From contig JBGTCY010000156.1 of assembly GCA_041748615.1 (NCBI GenBank), forward strand, positions 1 through 32,157: 32,157 bases of DNA. The letters are read 5' to 3'. The notes below the pieces were generated by a model. The model searched no databases. It was given only the letters and a program-made list of their open reading frames with translations, and was not told the DNA's origin. Shown here piece by piece: positions 14,571-22,973 of the stretch (the stretch's first letter is position 1; the number at the start of each line of letters is the position of its first letter). This DNA is from JBGTCY01 sp041748615. Lineage in GTDB: Bacteria; Bacteroidota; Bacteroidia; Chitinophagales; CAIOSU01. The translations under genes were made by a program, and so were the position numbers.

Positions 14571-14587
14571 TCGCAAAAGAAAATCCA

Positions 14588-16678
14588 ATGAAAATCTTAT
14601 CCATTCTGCTGATTGCGTTGCTGCCTTTGATGTCTTTTTCCCAACACAATCATTCCGGTCCCTGCGCCACTGATGAAATTAATCGTGAGTTGGAAGACCA
14701 ATACCCCTATTTGAAAGACATCAGGGCTGAAATGGACGCTTATGTTCAGGAGTATATCACGAATGCCTTAGCGCAACAAGGACCAAGGCGTTCTCAGGTT
14801 TACACAATCCCATTAGTCATTCATATCTTGCATAACTATGGAGTTGAAAATATTTCCGATGAACAGGTTTATGATGCGGTGCGGATTCTGAATGAAGATT
14901 TCAGAAAACGGAATGCCGACACCACGCAGATTGTCCCCGCGTTCAGAGATATTGCCGCTGATTGCGAAATTGAATTCAGGTTAGCGACCATAGACCCAAA
15001 AGGGAACTGCACCAACGGGATTGACCGCATTCAATCCACCGCTACCTACATCGGTGACAATCTTGCCAAATTAAATCCCTGGCCTCGCGACATGTATTTA
15101 AATGTTTGGGTAGTGAATGCCATTTCCCGTGACGGAAACGTATTGGGTTATGCCATACTTCCTTCTTCCGCTTCGGGGCTCGTAGGCTTATTGGATGGTA
15201 TCGTACTCTTACATAACTCGATGGGAAACATCGGCTCTGGAAATCCCAGTTGGTCGAGAACTCTTTCTCATGAAGTAGGCCACTCCCTGAGCTTAATCCA
15301 TACCTGGGGTGGAAGCAATGAACCTGGAGTTGCATGTGGTGATGATGGCATTTTCGACACTCCGGTTACGCGTGGAACTTTCGGGTGCAACCTCAACCTG
15401 GCACAATGCAATCCGCCAATCATTGAGAATGTGCAGAACATCATGGATTACAGTTCCTGCCCGCGCATGTTCACCGAAGGTCAAAAATTGGCAATGCACG
15501 CGACTCTGAACAGCGCTACAGCAAAAAGAAACAACCTGTGGCAGCCTGAAACGCTTGCAAAAACAGGAGCTGACGTTTCCACCAACACCAACACCTGCCC
15601 GCCCGTAGCTGATTTCAACTCGGTGAAAAAGAATGTTTGTCTGAATGACCCCGTTCAATTTACTGATTATTCATGGAGGGGTCCGGTAACCGCCTGGGAA
15701 TGGACTTTCACGAATGCCAATCCTCCTGTTTCGAATGATAAAAATCCTGTCGTGACTTTCACGCAACCGGGCTGGCAGACTGTTACGCTGACAGTCACCA
15801 GCGCATTTGGACAGGATACCAGAACAAAGGAAAGCCTGATTTTAGTTAATGAAAGCACTCCGTTGCCGTTGGAAGAAAGGTTCGAAGATGAAGCTGCTTT
15901 TAACAATAATTATTATGTTCAGAATTTTGACAACAATGAATCCGCGTTCAGAATCAATGGCAACGCCTCCTATTCTGGCGGACAAAGTTTGGTTTTAAAT
16001 ACGTTTGATGTCGGACGGTATGATATTGATGAATTCATCACCCCACTTTTCACGGTTGCCGGACGCACTACATTCAATTTCAAATACAGCCATGCTACAA
16101 AAGCTACCACCATTGCCGATATGGAAGACAGACTAAGAGTATATTACTCCATCAACTGCGGAGCTACCTGGGTGCAGATGTTAATCAGAACAGGCAATCA
16201 AATCGTGAATGCAGGTTTTCACAACGATTATTTCATTCCATCATCCGATGCTGACTGGGCTGAAATCAACATTCCGCTCCCACCTCAGGTGATTGGCGCG
16301 GGGACTGCCATCTTCCGTTTTGAGTTTACTTCAGCGCGTGGCAACTCCAATAACTTTTACATTGACAACATCAATGTGGATGACAACTACACCAGCACGA
16401 CTGAGTTGGAAAAAGAAGCGCTGAGCTTCAACATTTTTCCTAACCCGACTGCGGGTGTGTTCTCCGTGCAGTTGAACAGCGCGAAACCCGCTTCCGGCTG
16501 GCTCAAAGTATTTGACCGCACCGGAAAACAAATCCTGCTGGAACGGCATGATTTCCATGCCGGGGTGAATACCCGCACGATTACCGCTGACTTAGCCGAA
16601 GGCATCTACTACGTGGTCGTGATGACTGAAGAAAAAATCGCCAGCAAATCTTTGATGGTGGTGGCAGGAAGCCGGTAA
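14588..16678 (+). CDS. Secreted M43 (pappalysin-type) metalloprotease with PKD and T9SS domains
   Basis: 696 residues. The signal peptide MKILSILLIALLPLMSFSQ is followed by a propeptide-like stretch. The zinc site is HEVGHSLSLIH (His228, Glu229, His232, His238), with the Met-turn NIMDYSSC at Met286, as in the M43 cytophagalysin/pappalysin family. A PKD-type domain follows (residues ~340-420: PVADFNS, WEWTFTNANPP, PVVTFTQPGWQTVTLTVTS), then a jelly-roll/MAM-like module (~430-600: FRINGNASYSGGQSLVLNTF, NNFYIDNINV), and finally a T9SS type A sorting domain (FNIFPNPTAGVFSVQL, GIYYVVVMTEEKIASKSLMV). Predicted to be exported by Sec and T9SS and to digest extracellular protein. It has its own promoter candidate and no operon partner. 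Confidence 0.95.
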   Translation: MKILSILLIALLPLMSFSQHNHSGPCATDEINRELEDQYPYLKDIRAEMDAYVQEYITNALAQQGPRRSQVYTIPLVIHILHNYGVENISDEQVYDAVRILNEDFRKRNADTTQIVPAFRDIAADCEIEFRLATIDPKGNCTNGIDRIQSTATYIGDNLAKLNPWPRDMYLNVWVVNAISRDGNVLGYAILPSSASGLVGLLDGIVLLHNSMGNIGSGNPSWSRTLSHEVGHSLSLIHTWGGSNEPGVACGDDGIFDTPVTRGTFGCNLNLAQCNPPIIENVQNIMDYSSCPRMFTEGQKLAMHATLNSATAKRNNLWQPETLAKTGADVSTNTNTCPPVADFNSVKKNVCLNDPVQFTDYSWRGPVTAWEWTFTNANPPVSNDKNPVVTFTQPGWQTVTLTVTSAFGQDTRTKESLILVNESTPLPLEERFEDEAAFNNNYYVQNFDNNESAFRINGNASYSGGQSLVLNTFDVGRYDIDEFITPLFTVAGRTTFNFKYSHATKATTIADMEDRLRVYYSINCGATWVQMLIRTGNQIVNAGFHNDYFIPSSDADWAEINIPLPPQVIGAGTAIFRFEFTSARGNSNNFYIDNINVDDNYTSTTELEKEALSFNIFPNPTAGVFSVQLNSAKPASGWLKVFDRTGKQILLERHDFHAGVNTRTITADLAEGIYYVVVMTEEKIASKSLMVVAGSR

Positions 16679-16694
16679 AACCGGAAAGGAACCA

Positions 16695-17093
16695 TTAAGC
16701 CGAAAGATGGCGGCTAATCAGTGCCGCTGTTTTCTGGAATTCTTCTATTGAAAGTTGCAAACGCGGATTTGCAAAACTCAGGTCATGTACATTGTTGATT
16801 GGACAAAGATGGATATGCGCGTGCGGCACTTCCAACCCGATGACCGCCACGCCTACCCTTTCACACGGAATCGCTTTTTTGATGGCAAGCGCGACCTTTT
16901 TTGAAAAAGAAAACAGTTCTTGATACAACGAATCGTCTATGTCAAACAGATAGTCAATTTCCTGTTTCGGTATCACCAAAGTGTGCCCTTTCGCCAGCGG
17001 ATTGATGTCTAAGAATGCGAAGCAGGTTTCCGTTTCACCCACCTTGTAGCAGGGAATTTCTCCCCGGATAATTTTTGTAAAAATGCTTGACAT
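16695..17093 (-). CDS. HIT-family nucleotide hydrolase/transferase
   Basis: 132 residues, standard size. The histidine triad is HAHIH (His91, His93, His95) in VPHAHIHLCPI, with the typical N-terminal SIFTKIIRGEIPCYKVGE and GHTLVIPK segments of the HinT/protein-kinase-C-interacting branch. Such proteins hydrolyse adenosine 5'-phosphoramidates and related nucleotides in the cytosol. It lies 134 bp downstream of greA on the same strand, with one copy of the dispersed repeat in the gap, an arrangement compatible with an operon interrupted by the repeat. Confidence 0.94.
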   Translation of the reverse strand: MSSIFTKIIRGEIPCYKVGETETCFAFLDINPLAKGHTLVIPKQEIDYLFDIDDSLYQELFSFSKKVALAIKKAIPCERVGVAVIGLEVPHAHIHLCPINNVHDLSFANPRLQLSIEEFQKTAALISRHLSA

Positions 17094-17126
17094 CTCTTTA
17101 ATTAAATTTTGACTTGAGTAGTAATT

Positions 17127-17230
17127 TTGTCAAAATAACATCCCCAGTTTTTGTTTTCCGGTATCAGCTATTAGATTTTAGAAGTTAGATTCCCATCCCC
17201 CGGAGGAAGTGATTCTGGAACTGCGCCTTA
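17127..17230 (+). repeat. Dispersed ~100-bp intergenic repeat, copy C
   Basis: TTGTCAAAATAACATCC, a variable spacer, TTAGANN heptamers at 17171-17191, and GGAGGAAGTGATTCTGGAA with a tail GCGCCTT like that of copy A. More diverged than A and B. It fills most of the greA-HIT gap and ends on the greA stop codon. Read on the minus strand, its left end gives TTGACAAAAT 33 bp before the HIT gene. Confidence 0.8.
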
Positions 17231-17704
17231 CCTGCTGATAGCTAAAACTTTAAATTTAATCATCCCGCCCGGAGTGGTGATTTCAGCGACATCACCGATT
17301 GATTTTCCAAGTAAACCTTTCCCAATAGGTGAGGAAACGGAAATTTTTCCGCTCTTCAAATCCGCTTCATGTTCTGACACCAAAGTGTATTTAAACACTT
17401 TGTTGTTTTGCAGATTTTTTATTTCCACGGTGGAAAGAATCAGCGCGGTGGAATTATCATCATCTGGTGATGATTCCAGCACGCGGGCATTGGCAATGGC
17501 TTCATTCAGTTGAGAAATTTTTAATTCCAAATGACCTTGCGCCTCCTTCGCGGCATCATACTCCGCGTTTTCAGACAAGTCGCCTTTCTCGCGGGCTTCC
17601 GCAATTTGCTTCGCGATTTCGGTTCTTCCTTTGGTTTTCAGGTAGGTCAACTCATCCTTGAGTTTCTTCAAACCTTCTTCGGTCATATAATGCACTTGTG
17701 CCAT
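17228..17704 (-). CDS. greA: Transcription elongation factor GreA
   Basis: 158 residues, the exact length usual for GreA. The N-terminal coiled coil runs from YMTEEGLKKLKDELTYLKTK to about residue 75 and carries the acidic tip (AREKGDLSENAEYDAAKEAQ), whose residues hold the Mg ion that stimulates RNA cleavage in backtracked polymerase. The C-terminal FKBP-like domain has SPIGKGLLGKSIGDVAEI. Closely followed by copy C of the dispersed repeat and the HIT gene. An intrinsic terminator of the upstream PorV-like unit lies just before it. Confidence 0.97.
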   Translation of the reverse strand: MAQVHYMTEEGLKKLKDELTYLKTKGRTEIAKQIAEAREKGDLSENAEYDAAKEAQGHLELKISQLNEAIANARVLESSPDDDNSTALILSTVEIKNLQNNKVFKYTLVSEHEADLKSGKISVSSPIGKGLLGKSIGDVAEITTPGGMIKFKVLAISR

Positions 17705-17728
17705 GACATTTTTTTTACTTGGTTGGTT

Positions 17729-17762
17729 AAAAAAAAAGAAACGTCCCTGCGTGAAACGTTTC
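17729..17762 (-). terminator. Intrinsic terminator of the receptor/PorV-like unit
   Basis: On the minus strand, GAAACGT and ACGTTTC form a 7-bp stem with an 11-nt loop, immediately followed by nine T residues. It lies 27 bp past the stop of the PorV-like gene and upstream of greA: the clearest rho-independent terminator in the window. Confidence 0.85.
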
Positions 17763-17788
17763 CATTTTTATTCTTCTAAAATTAATAA

Positions 17789-18883
17789 TCAGAGATTAAA
17801 TCTTATACCGTAGTGATGGGTTCCTTTAAACGGGCTGGTGGCAAGATAAGCGTAATCAATCCCGATGGTCGGGCTGTCTTTTTTGTCTTTCTTCAATGGA
17901 AATTGTGCTGAAAAACCTCCGCTGTATCCGAGATAAACCGAAGTGCGTTCCGCGTCATCAAAGATGCCTTTTTCCCACCGATAACCGGCACGAATCATTA
18001 GGAAATCTTTCCAGGAATATTCTAATCCGCCACCCACCTGGTCTTTGCCGAATGAGTTGGAAGTGAAATTAAATAAAACGGATAGACGGTGGTCATGCGG
18101 TTTGTCTTTTTCATTACTCATGTTATCCAAGTAAAAATCATAAGAAGCGCCAATATTCAGCAATGAGGGCAGTTCAAATTTTTCCGTACGCTGGCTGATG
18201 GATTGCTGATATTCTCCTTCCGGGGCAAGACCGCGGAATATCAAACCATCGCCTCCGAACTTCATGGGTGTTCCCACATTCCGGAGCGAAATCCCGAAAC
18301 GTACGTTGTCTAACGGTCCGGTGACATATTGAATGCCCATGTCCACGCAAAATCCGAAAGCGCGGAGATTGTCAATCCTTTCAGAAACCACCCTGAGCAA
18401 TGCCCCCGCGTAAATTCTTTTGGAAAACTCGCGGGAAAAAGCGACACCGATATTGAAAAACTGCGGCTTGAAAGTGCCCAGCCCTCCTTCAGGATTTGAA
18501 GTGGTGGTCCGTTCAATTTCACCAAAATCCAATGCCATGAAACTCAGGCTGATGACATTGGCATTTTCATCCTGCTTGCCAAGCCGCTGCGCGATGCCGA
18601 ATGAATTGATAAAGATGTCGGTGCCCTGCATCAAGTGGGTGCGGCTGAACAATACTTCCGTTTTGTGCGTGAACGCCAGCCCCGCAACATTGATACGCTC
18701 GGCTTCCAATCCGAGAACTCTTGAACTGTTCATGCCCATTAATCCGGCTGAACGCGACCAGGGATTGATGGTCAGTTCGTAGGCTCCCGCTTCCCCTGCG
18801 CGGTCGGGATTTCCCGCCCACGCGACACCCACACACAACAAAACCATCAGTCCGGCAAACAATCTTCTTTGAAAATTAAACAT
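17789..18883 (-). CDS. PorV/PorQ-family outer-membrane barrel
   Basis: 364 residues with a signal peptide (MFNFQRRLFAGLMVLLCVGV, then AWA). The mature start AGAYELTINPWSRSAGLMGM and the segment ERINVAGLAF are typical of the PorV/PorQ (FadL-like) family, followed by alternating amphipathic strands and a C-terminal HHYGIRFNL ending in a strand. PorV itself shuttles T9SS cargo from the translocon to the attachment complex; relatives of unknown role exist in many copies per genome. This one is the third gene of a unit with a TonB-dependent receptor and a large T9SS-tailed protein, 22 bp after the latter, so a role in handling that cargo is a reasonable inference. It is probably not the core PorV. 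Confidence 0.85.
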   Translation of the reverse strand: MFNFQRRLFAGLMVLLCVGVAWAGNPDRAGEAGAYELTINPWSRSAGLMGMNSSRVLGLEAERINVAGLAFTHKTEVLFSRTHLMQGTDIFINSFGIAQRLGKQDENANVISLSFMALDFGEIERTTTSNPEGGLGTFKPQFFNIGVAFSREFSKRIYAGALLRVVSERIDNLRAFGFCVDMGIQYVTGPLDNVRFGISLRNVGTPMKFGGDGLIFRGLAPEGEYQQSISQRTEKFELPSLLNIGASYDFYLDNMSNEKDKPHDHRLSVLFNFTSNSFGKDQVGGGLEYSWKDFLMIRAGYRWEKGIFDDAERTSVYLGYSGGFSAQFPLKKDKKDSPTIGIDYAYLATSPFKGTHHYGIRFNL

Positions 18884-18905
18884 GTTTATAGCTGTTAGTT
18901 AATTT

Positions 18906-21900
18906 TTAGAATGTATCCAAATCAATCGGTCTGAGCGAACCAAACCATTTCACGACTCTTTCGCACACGCCATTCGCCTGTACATGAATCAGGTAAACAC
19001 CGCTGGCAATCGGAATTCCCTTGTCGTTTTTTAAATCCCAGTCAATCGTGTTATCGAGGTTCAATCCTTCATCGGTGGCATTTCCCACAGAAATATCACT
19101 GGCAATCGCGCGGTTATACTGCCGGATTTTTGTTCCGCCTATCGTAAAAATCGTGACCGTGCAATTATCCGGCAGGTTCGTGATTTTCACCCTGTTATCC
19201 AACTGGCTGTTTTCATAAGCGGAATAGGCATAATAAGGATTCGGAACCACCCTGATTTGGTCACAGGCGGTTTTCGCGGTTTCAACCTGGTTGAGTCTCG
19301 CGCTTAATGCTTCCGTGGAGAAAGCATATTTCGGTACTCCGTTGTTGGAATTATCCACCACGAATTTCTGGTATGGAACATTCACCCGCAGTTTCACCGT
19401 CACATCATTGGGGATGATTCCGTTTTGCGGGCTTAACAAACTTCCTCCATCCGCGAGATGCGTCATTGAAACCCACATGATGTCTTTGTATATCAATTCA
19501 TTTAACGGGTTCAACTGAACAGGATTCACGCCTCCGGTAATATTCTGTAGTTTGTTGAAATTATCGAGCATGATGCGCTGCATGGTTTCGCCTTCATCAT
19601 AACGGGTAGTCATGACATACACGTAATGTCTGCCGCCAAAAACCGATTCAAACAAACCCTCCGCATTCGAAGTCGGATTCCAAATCATGTCCCTGCCGTT
19701 TTCACCGACCAACCAGGAATCTTCTCCGAACATCATGTTCAGACGCTCGCCTGTTTCCAGGTTGATGGCATAACCAGGGAACCAGGAGCGACCGGTATCT
19801 AACGGCAACTGATTTGTTCCGTGATAAAATCCGTTTTTATCCCACGATGGCGCCATCCTGATTTGACCTTTGTAAGCGAAATTCTGATTCAACAAACTGT
19901 CTTCGCCTAATTCAACCACCACGCAACGCGTCCATTTGCTTTTGTCAGAAGTGAAGACCACGTCAACGCTTTGCAGATTATGCAAGGTGTTTTCCGTAAT
20001 TCTGAATTGAGCGGACTGATTGAAGTTACGGGTATGCCTCCACGGAAAAGCCGGTCCTAATGAAAACCCGCTGAAAGGAAATGGCAGTGCGTCTGAAAGC
20101 GCTTTGTTTACCCAGTTGGCGCTTAATCCATAAGGCGCCCACGTTCCGTTCAACACATTCGTGAACACCTGATCATTGTCATAATAAGAATCAGGATTGT
20201 TGAGAAACGCATGTTTATGGTCGTCATAAAAACCATCAAACTGGTCATTTTCTCCTCCGGCATATTGTCCTGAACGTATCCAGTTTCTTGCACTAAACGT
20301 CCCTTCATCCTGCACACCGCTGAGCCAGCGAGGCTCCTGGTTTCTATATTGAATCGTTGCTCCGATAAATCCATTGGCGGGAATGAACCCCGCAGTGGTG
20401 GAAACGGCTGCATTATCAGGCGCTTTTCCGGCAAGTGTCACTTGGCGCAAGCTGATGGAAATTCCATAATCCGGAACAAGCTGCTCATTCACATCTTCAA
20501 TATCATTTTCGGAAAAAATGATGGCGGTCGTATTATCCTCCACGTCTGTGACAAGCAATTCCCACGTGGCAGTCGGGCTGATAAAACTTGAATTGTTTTG
20601 CCCCCTGATATTGTAGGAAGCGCCTACCGGGTCAATCATCTTCAGTTCAAAGGTGGCATTTTTCACTTTCATCGGGTCATACACTTTCACATCTATCGGA
20701 CCTCTGCCTTCTTTGTATTCAATGTTTTCAAAAAAGTTATCCGGGCTGTTGAGAATATTTTCAATGGACTCTTCGGTCAAATCCAGGTTTTGTCCGCCAT
20801 TACCTCTTCCTTCGAGCCGGGTGATTTTCACGCCATCACCATAGCTTGAATATAAATCAGTACCGCCCCTCGATGATTCCCACATGTGCGGAATCGCGGA
20901 ATACACTTTGTAATTTCTTCTGCCTTGCAGGAAAGGCGTGTTTTGACCAAGCCCGGTAGCGACATCATAAGGTTTGTAATTATTATAGGCATACGCGATA
21001 GCGGTATAGTAATAGGTCTTATGGTTGATTAATGTTTGTGAGCCGGTGGCAAACCTGTCTTCCGTGATTTTGAAAGTTTTACGTATTCCTGTATTCTCGC
21101 CATCCACCATGAGCTTTGGAACATCTGCGTTCAAAGCCGGATCGAAAGTATAATTAATAATCTTGGCAACATTATCCCTTACATCCACTTGTGCGATTAA
21201 GCGGGCTTTGCTCACATCTTCCAATTCCTGCACACTGACCTGTGCATTTCTTAACTGGTATAATTTATACCCCTGGAAAGTATAGGTCGTATCCGAGATG
21301 GTCGGGTCATTTTCTGAAAGCGCGACCGCCACAGGGTCTGCTTCATTGTAGGATTCGTTGACATTATTTGAAGTTGGTTCATTAATAATCGAAATGATAA
21401 TTTCCTGATCCAATTCTCTGATCGCTAATGTAGGAGCATCAGGACCATCCACTAATTTGAAGCAATTATCAAACAATGCCTGCGCTTTGTCTGATGCGGG
21501 TCCGATGGTGGTTTCAAAAGGAGGACAGGGATAAACACCTACCGGTCTTACCCATACTACTCCGACTGTGATATTATTCACCGCACCCGGCAACAGGGTA
21601 AACGGACCGGAAGCCTGCAAAAAGCGCCTGTCCGCTGGCGGGTTGTTACAACTGCACTCAGACCAAAACTGCGGGAAAGGACTCTGATTAGGCGAGCCGG
21701 GGAACATGAAATTGGTGCAATCGGAACCTCCATACGCGTTACAACGGTCTTTTGTAAAGCAGGTGCCGTCTTTCCATTTTCCGGTCATATAGTTGTAAAA
21801 ATGTACAGCCGCTTCGGGGTTACCCTGCACTGTGAAGTCATTATTATAATAGGTAAATGCTGACATACCCAATTGTGTTTGAACACCGTTTGAATCAGCG

Positions 21901-22958
21901 TCACCAAGCGGACCTTCAAAGAAATCAACCCCCACCAAAGGCGGATTTTGTCCATATCCACGCGTGGCGCAATCCGGGTCAACGGCAGTTCCGTTATAGC
22001 AAATCCCAAGACTTCTTGCCGTATCCACACCTACATAGTCATTGTTAAAACATCCCAGGTCGGCATCCACCCACTGCGCCATGTAAAATTCATTAATCGG
22101 TGAGGTGGCTTTATTGATGATTTTGTAACGGTAAAAAGTCATGTCATTCACTTCGTCACTGGTGGCGAAGGCAAAAGCAAGTGCGTTAATCTGAATGCCA
22201 ATGGCAAGACCACCGGTTTCTGTGTGGAGGTTTCCTTTGTCATTATACACCCAAAAAATCATCTGGTCAGCATAAACCTCCCCGCAATCAGGATTGATGA
22301 CCGGGTAATCTCCGGCTTCAGGATTGTATAGTCCATCTCCGTCATGGTCATAAAATGGAGCCATCTCTTCATTGATTAAAAGAAATCCCCCTGTAGCGCT
22401 TTTTGCGTCCGGGTTGCCTTTTGCGGGCCACTCTAAAATGGATTGAGGAATGGCGCCTCTCGGATAAGGAGGTTCCCCAAGCGCCAGCATCGCGTCAATG
22501 TCCGCTCCTTTTACCTGCCAGAAGCGATTATAGTCATTACATTCTGTTACCGTAGTGGACGCGACATTATCCAATGGTCCGGGCCAAAAGTCATTTCCGC
22601 TTTGCCGATAGGTCTGTGCCGCCATTCTCAACGACCCACCGGCATCAATCCCGCCCAACCAGATAGCACCGGCAAACAGCGCATGAACGGAAGGCGCTGA
22701 ACCGGGCGGGTCAATTTTAGGCACCTCATAGCGGGCATCAGTCAAATCCCACCACTTGTCGCCCCCGTTGAGCAAGGTGGTACGCACGTTATTGATATCC
22801 AAATCAATCTGAGCGCTTGCCGGGTTGCAGTTTGAAGCCATCGCTTTGTAGCCGACTGCCGTTTTTCCACTGCCCGGAATGTTTTCTTTAGCATCCGCCC
22901 TGTTTGCAACGATTGCAATCAGCACTAAAAAGATACAGGTTTTTACATGAATAGACAT
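18906..22958 (-). CDS. Giant secreted protein with FlgD-like T9SS-type tail
   Basis: 1350 residues with an N-terminal signal (MSIHVKTCIFLVLIAIVANR, then ADA). The first third has the recurring Bacteroidota pattern RTTLLNGGDKWWDLTDARYE, SVHALFAGAIWLGGIDAGG, QTYRQSGNDFWPGPL, and a calcium-binding-type loop DHDGDGLYNP at residues ~204-213. Mid regions carry many Cys residues (for example YPCPPF and CSCNNPPADRRF) and aromatic repeats. The C-terminal ~100 residues form a FlgD/T9SS-like sorting module (RVVPNPYY, VTIFTIGGTKIRQY, IPIASGVYLIHVQA), but a tail GSLRPIDLDTF follows instead of the usual basic end. Function unknown; predicted on the cell surface. It lies 15 bp after the receptor gene. Confidence 0.85.
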   Translation of the reverse strand: MSIHVKTCIFLVLIAIVANRADAKENIPGSGKTAVGYKAMASNCNPASAQIDLDINNVRTTLLNGGDKWWDLTDARYEVPKIDPPGSAPSVHALFAGAIWLGGIDAGGSLRMAAQTYRQSGNDFWPGPLDNVASTTVTECNDYNRFWQVKGADIDAMLALGEPPYPRGAIPQSILEWPAKGNPDAKSATGGFLLINEEMAPFYDHDGDGLYNPEAGDYPVINPDCGEVYADQMIFWVYNDKGNLHTETGGLAIGIQINALAFAFATSDEVNDMTFYRYKIINKATSPINEFYMAQWVDADLGCFNNDYVGVDTARSLGICYNGTAVDPDCATRGYGQNPPLVGVDFFEGPLGDADSNGVQTQLGMSAFTYYNNDFTVQGNPEAAVHFYNYMTGKWKDGTCFTKDRCNAYGGSDCTNFMFPGSPNQSPFPQFWSECSCNNPPADRRFLQASGPFTLLPGAVNNITVGVVWVRPVGVYPCPPFETTIGPASDKAQALFDNCFKLVDGPDAPTLAIRELDQEIIISIINEPTSNNVNESYNEADPVAVALSENDPTISDTTYTFQGYKLYQLRNAQVSVQELEDVSKARLIAQVDVRDNVAKIINYTFDPALNADVPKLMVDGENTGIRKTFKITEDRFATGSQTLINHKTYYYTAIAYAYNNYKPYDVATGLGQNTPFLQGRRNYKVYSAIPHMWESSRGGTDLYSSYGDGVKITRLEGRGNGGQNLDLTEESIENILNSPDNFFENIEYKEGRGPIDVKVYDPMKVKNATFELKMIDPVGASYNIRGQNNSSFISPTATWELLVTDVEDNTTAIIFSENDIEDVNEQLVPDYGISISLRQVTLAGKAPDNAAVSTTAGFIPANGFIGATIQYRNQEPRWLSGVQDEGTFSARNWIRSGQYAGGENDQFDGFYDDHKHAFLNNPDSYYDNDQVFTNVLNGTWAPYGLSANWVNKALSDALPFPFSGFSLGPAFPWRHTRNFNQSAQFRITENTLHNLQSVDVVFTSDKSKWTRCVVVELGEDSLLNQNFAYKGQIRMAPSWDKNGFYHGTNQLPLDTGRSWFPGYAINLETGERLNMMFGEDSWLVGENGRDMIWNPTSNAEGLFESVFGGRHYVYVMTTRYDEGETMQRIMLDNFNKLQNITGGVNPVQLNPLNELIYKDIMWVSMTHLADGGSLLSPQNGIIPNDVTVKLRVNVPYQKFVVDNSNNGVPKYAFSTEALSARLNQVETAKTACDQIRVVPNPYYAYSAYENSQLDNRVKITNLPDNCTVTIFTIGGTKIRQYNRAIASDISVGNATDEGLNLDNTIDWDLKNDKGIPIASGVYLIHVQANGVCERVVKWFGSLRPIDLDTF

Positions 22959-22973
22959 GAGTCTGTTGTTTTA

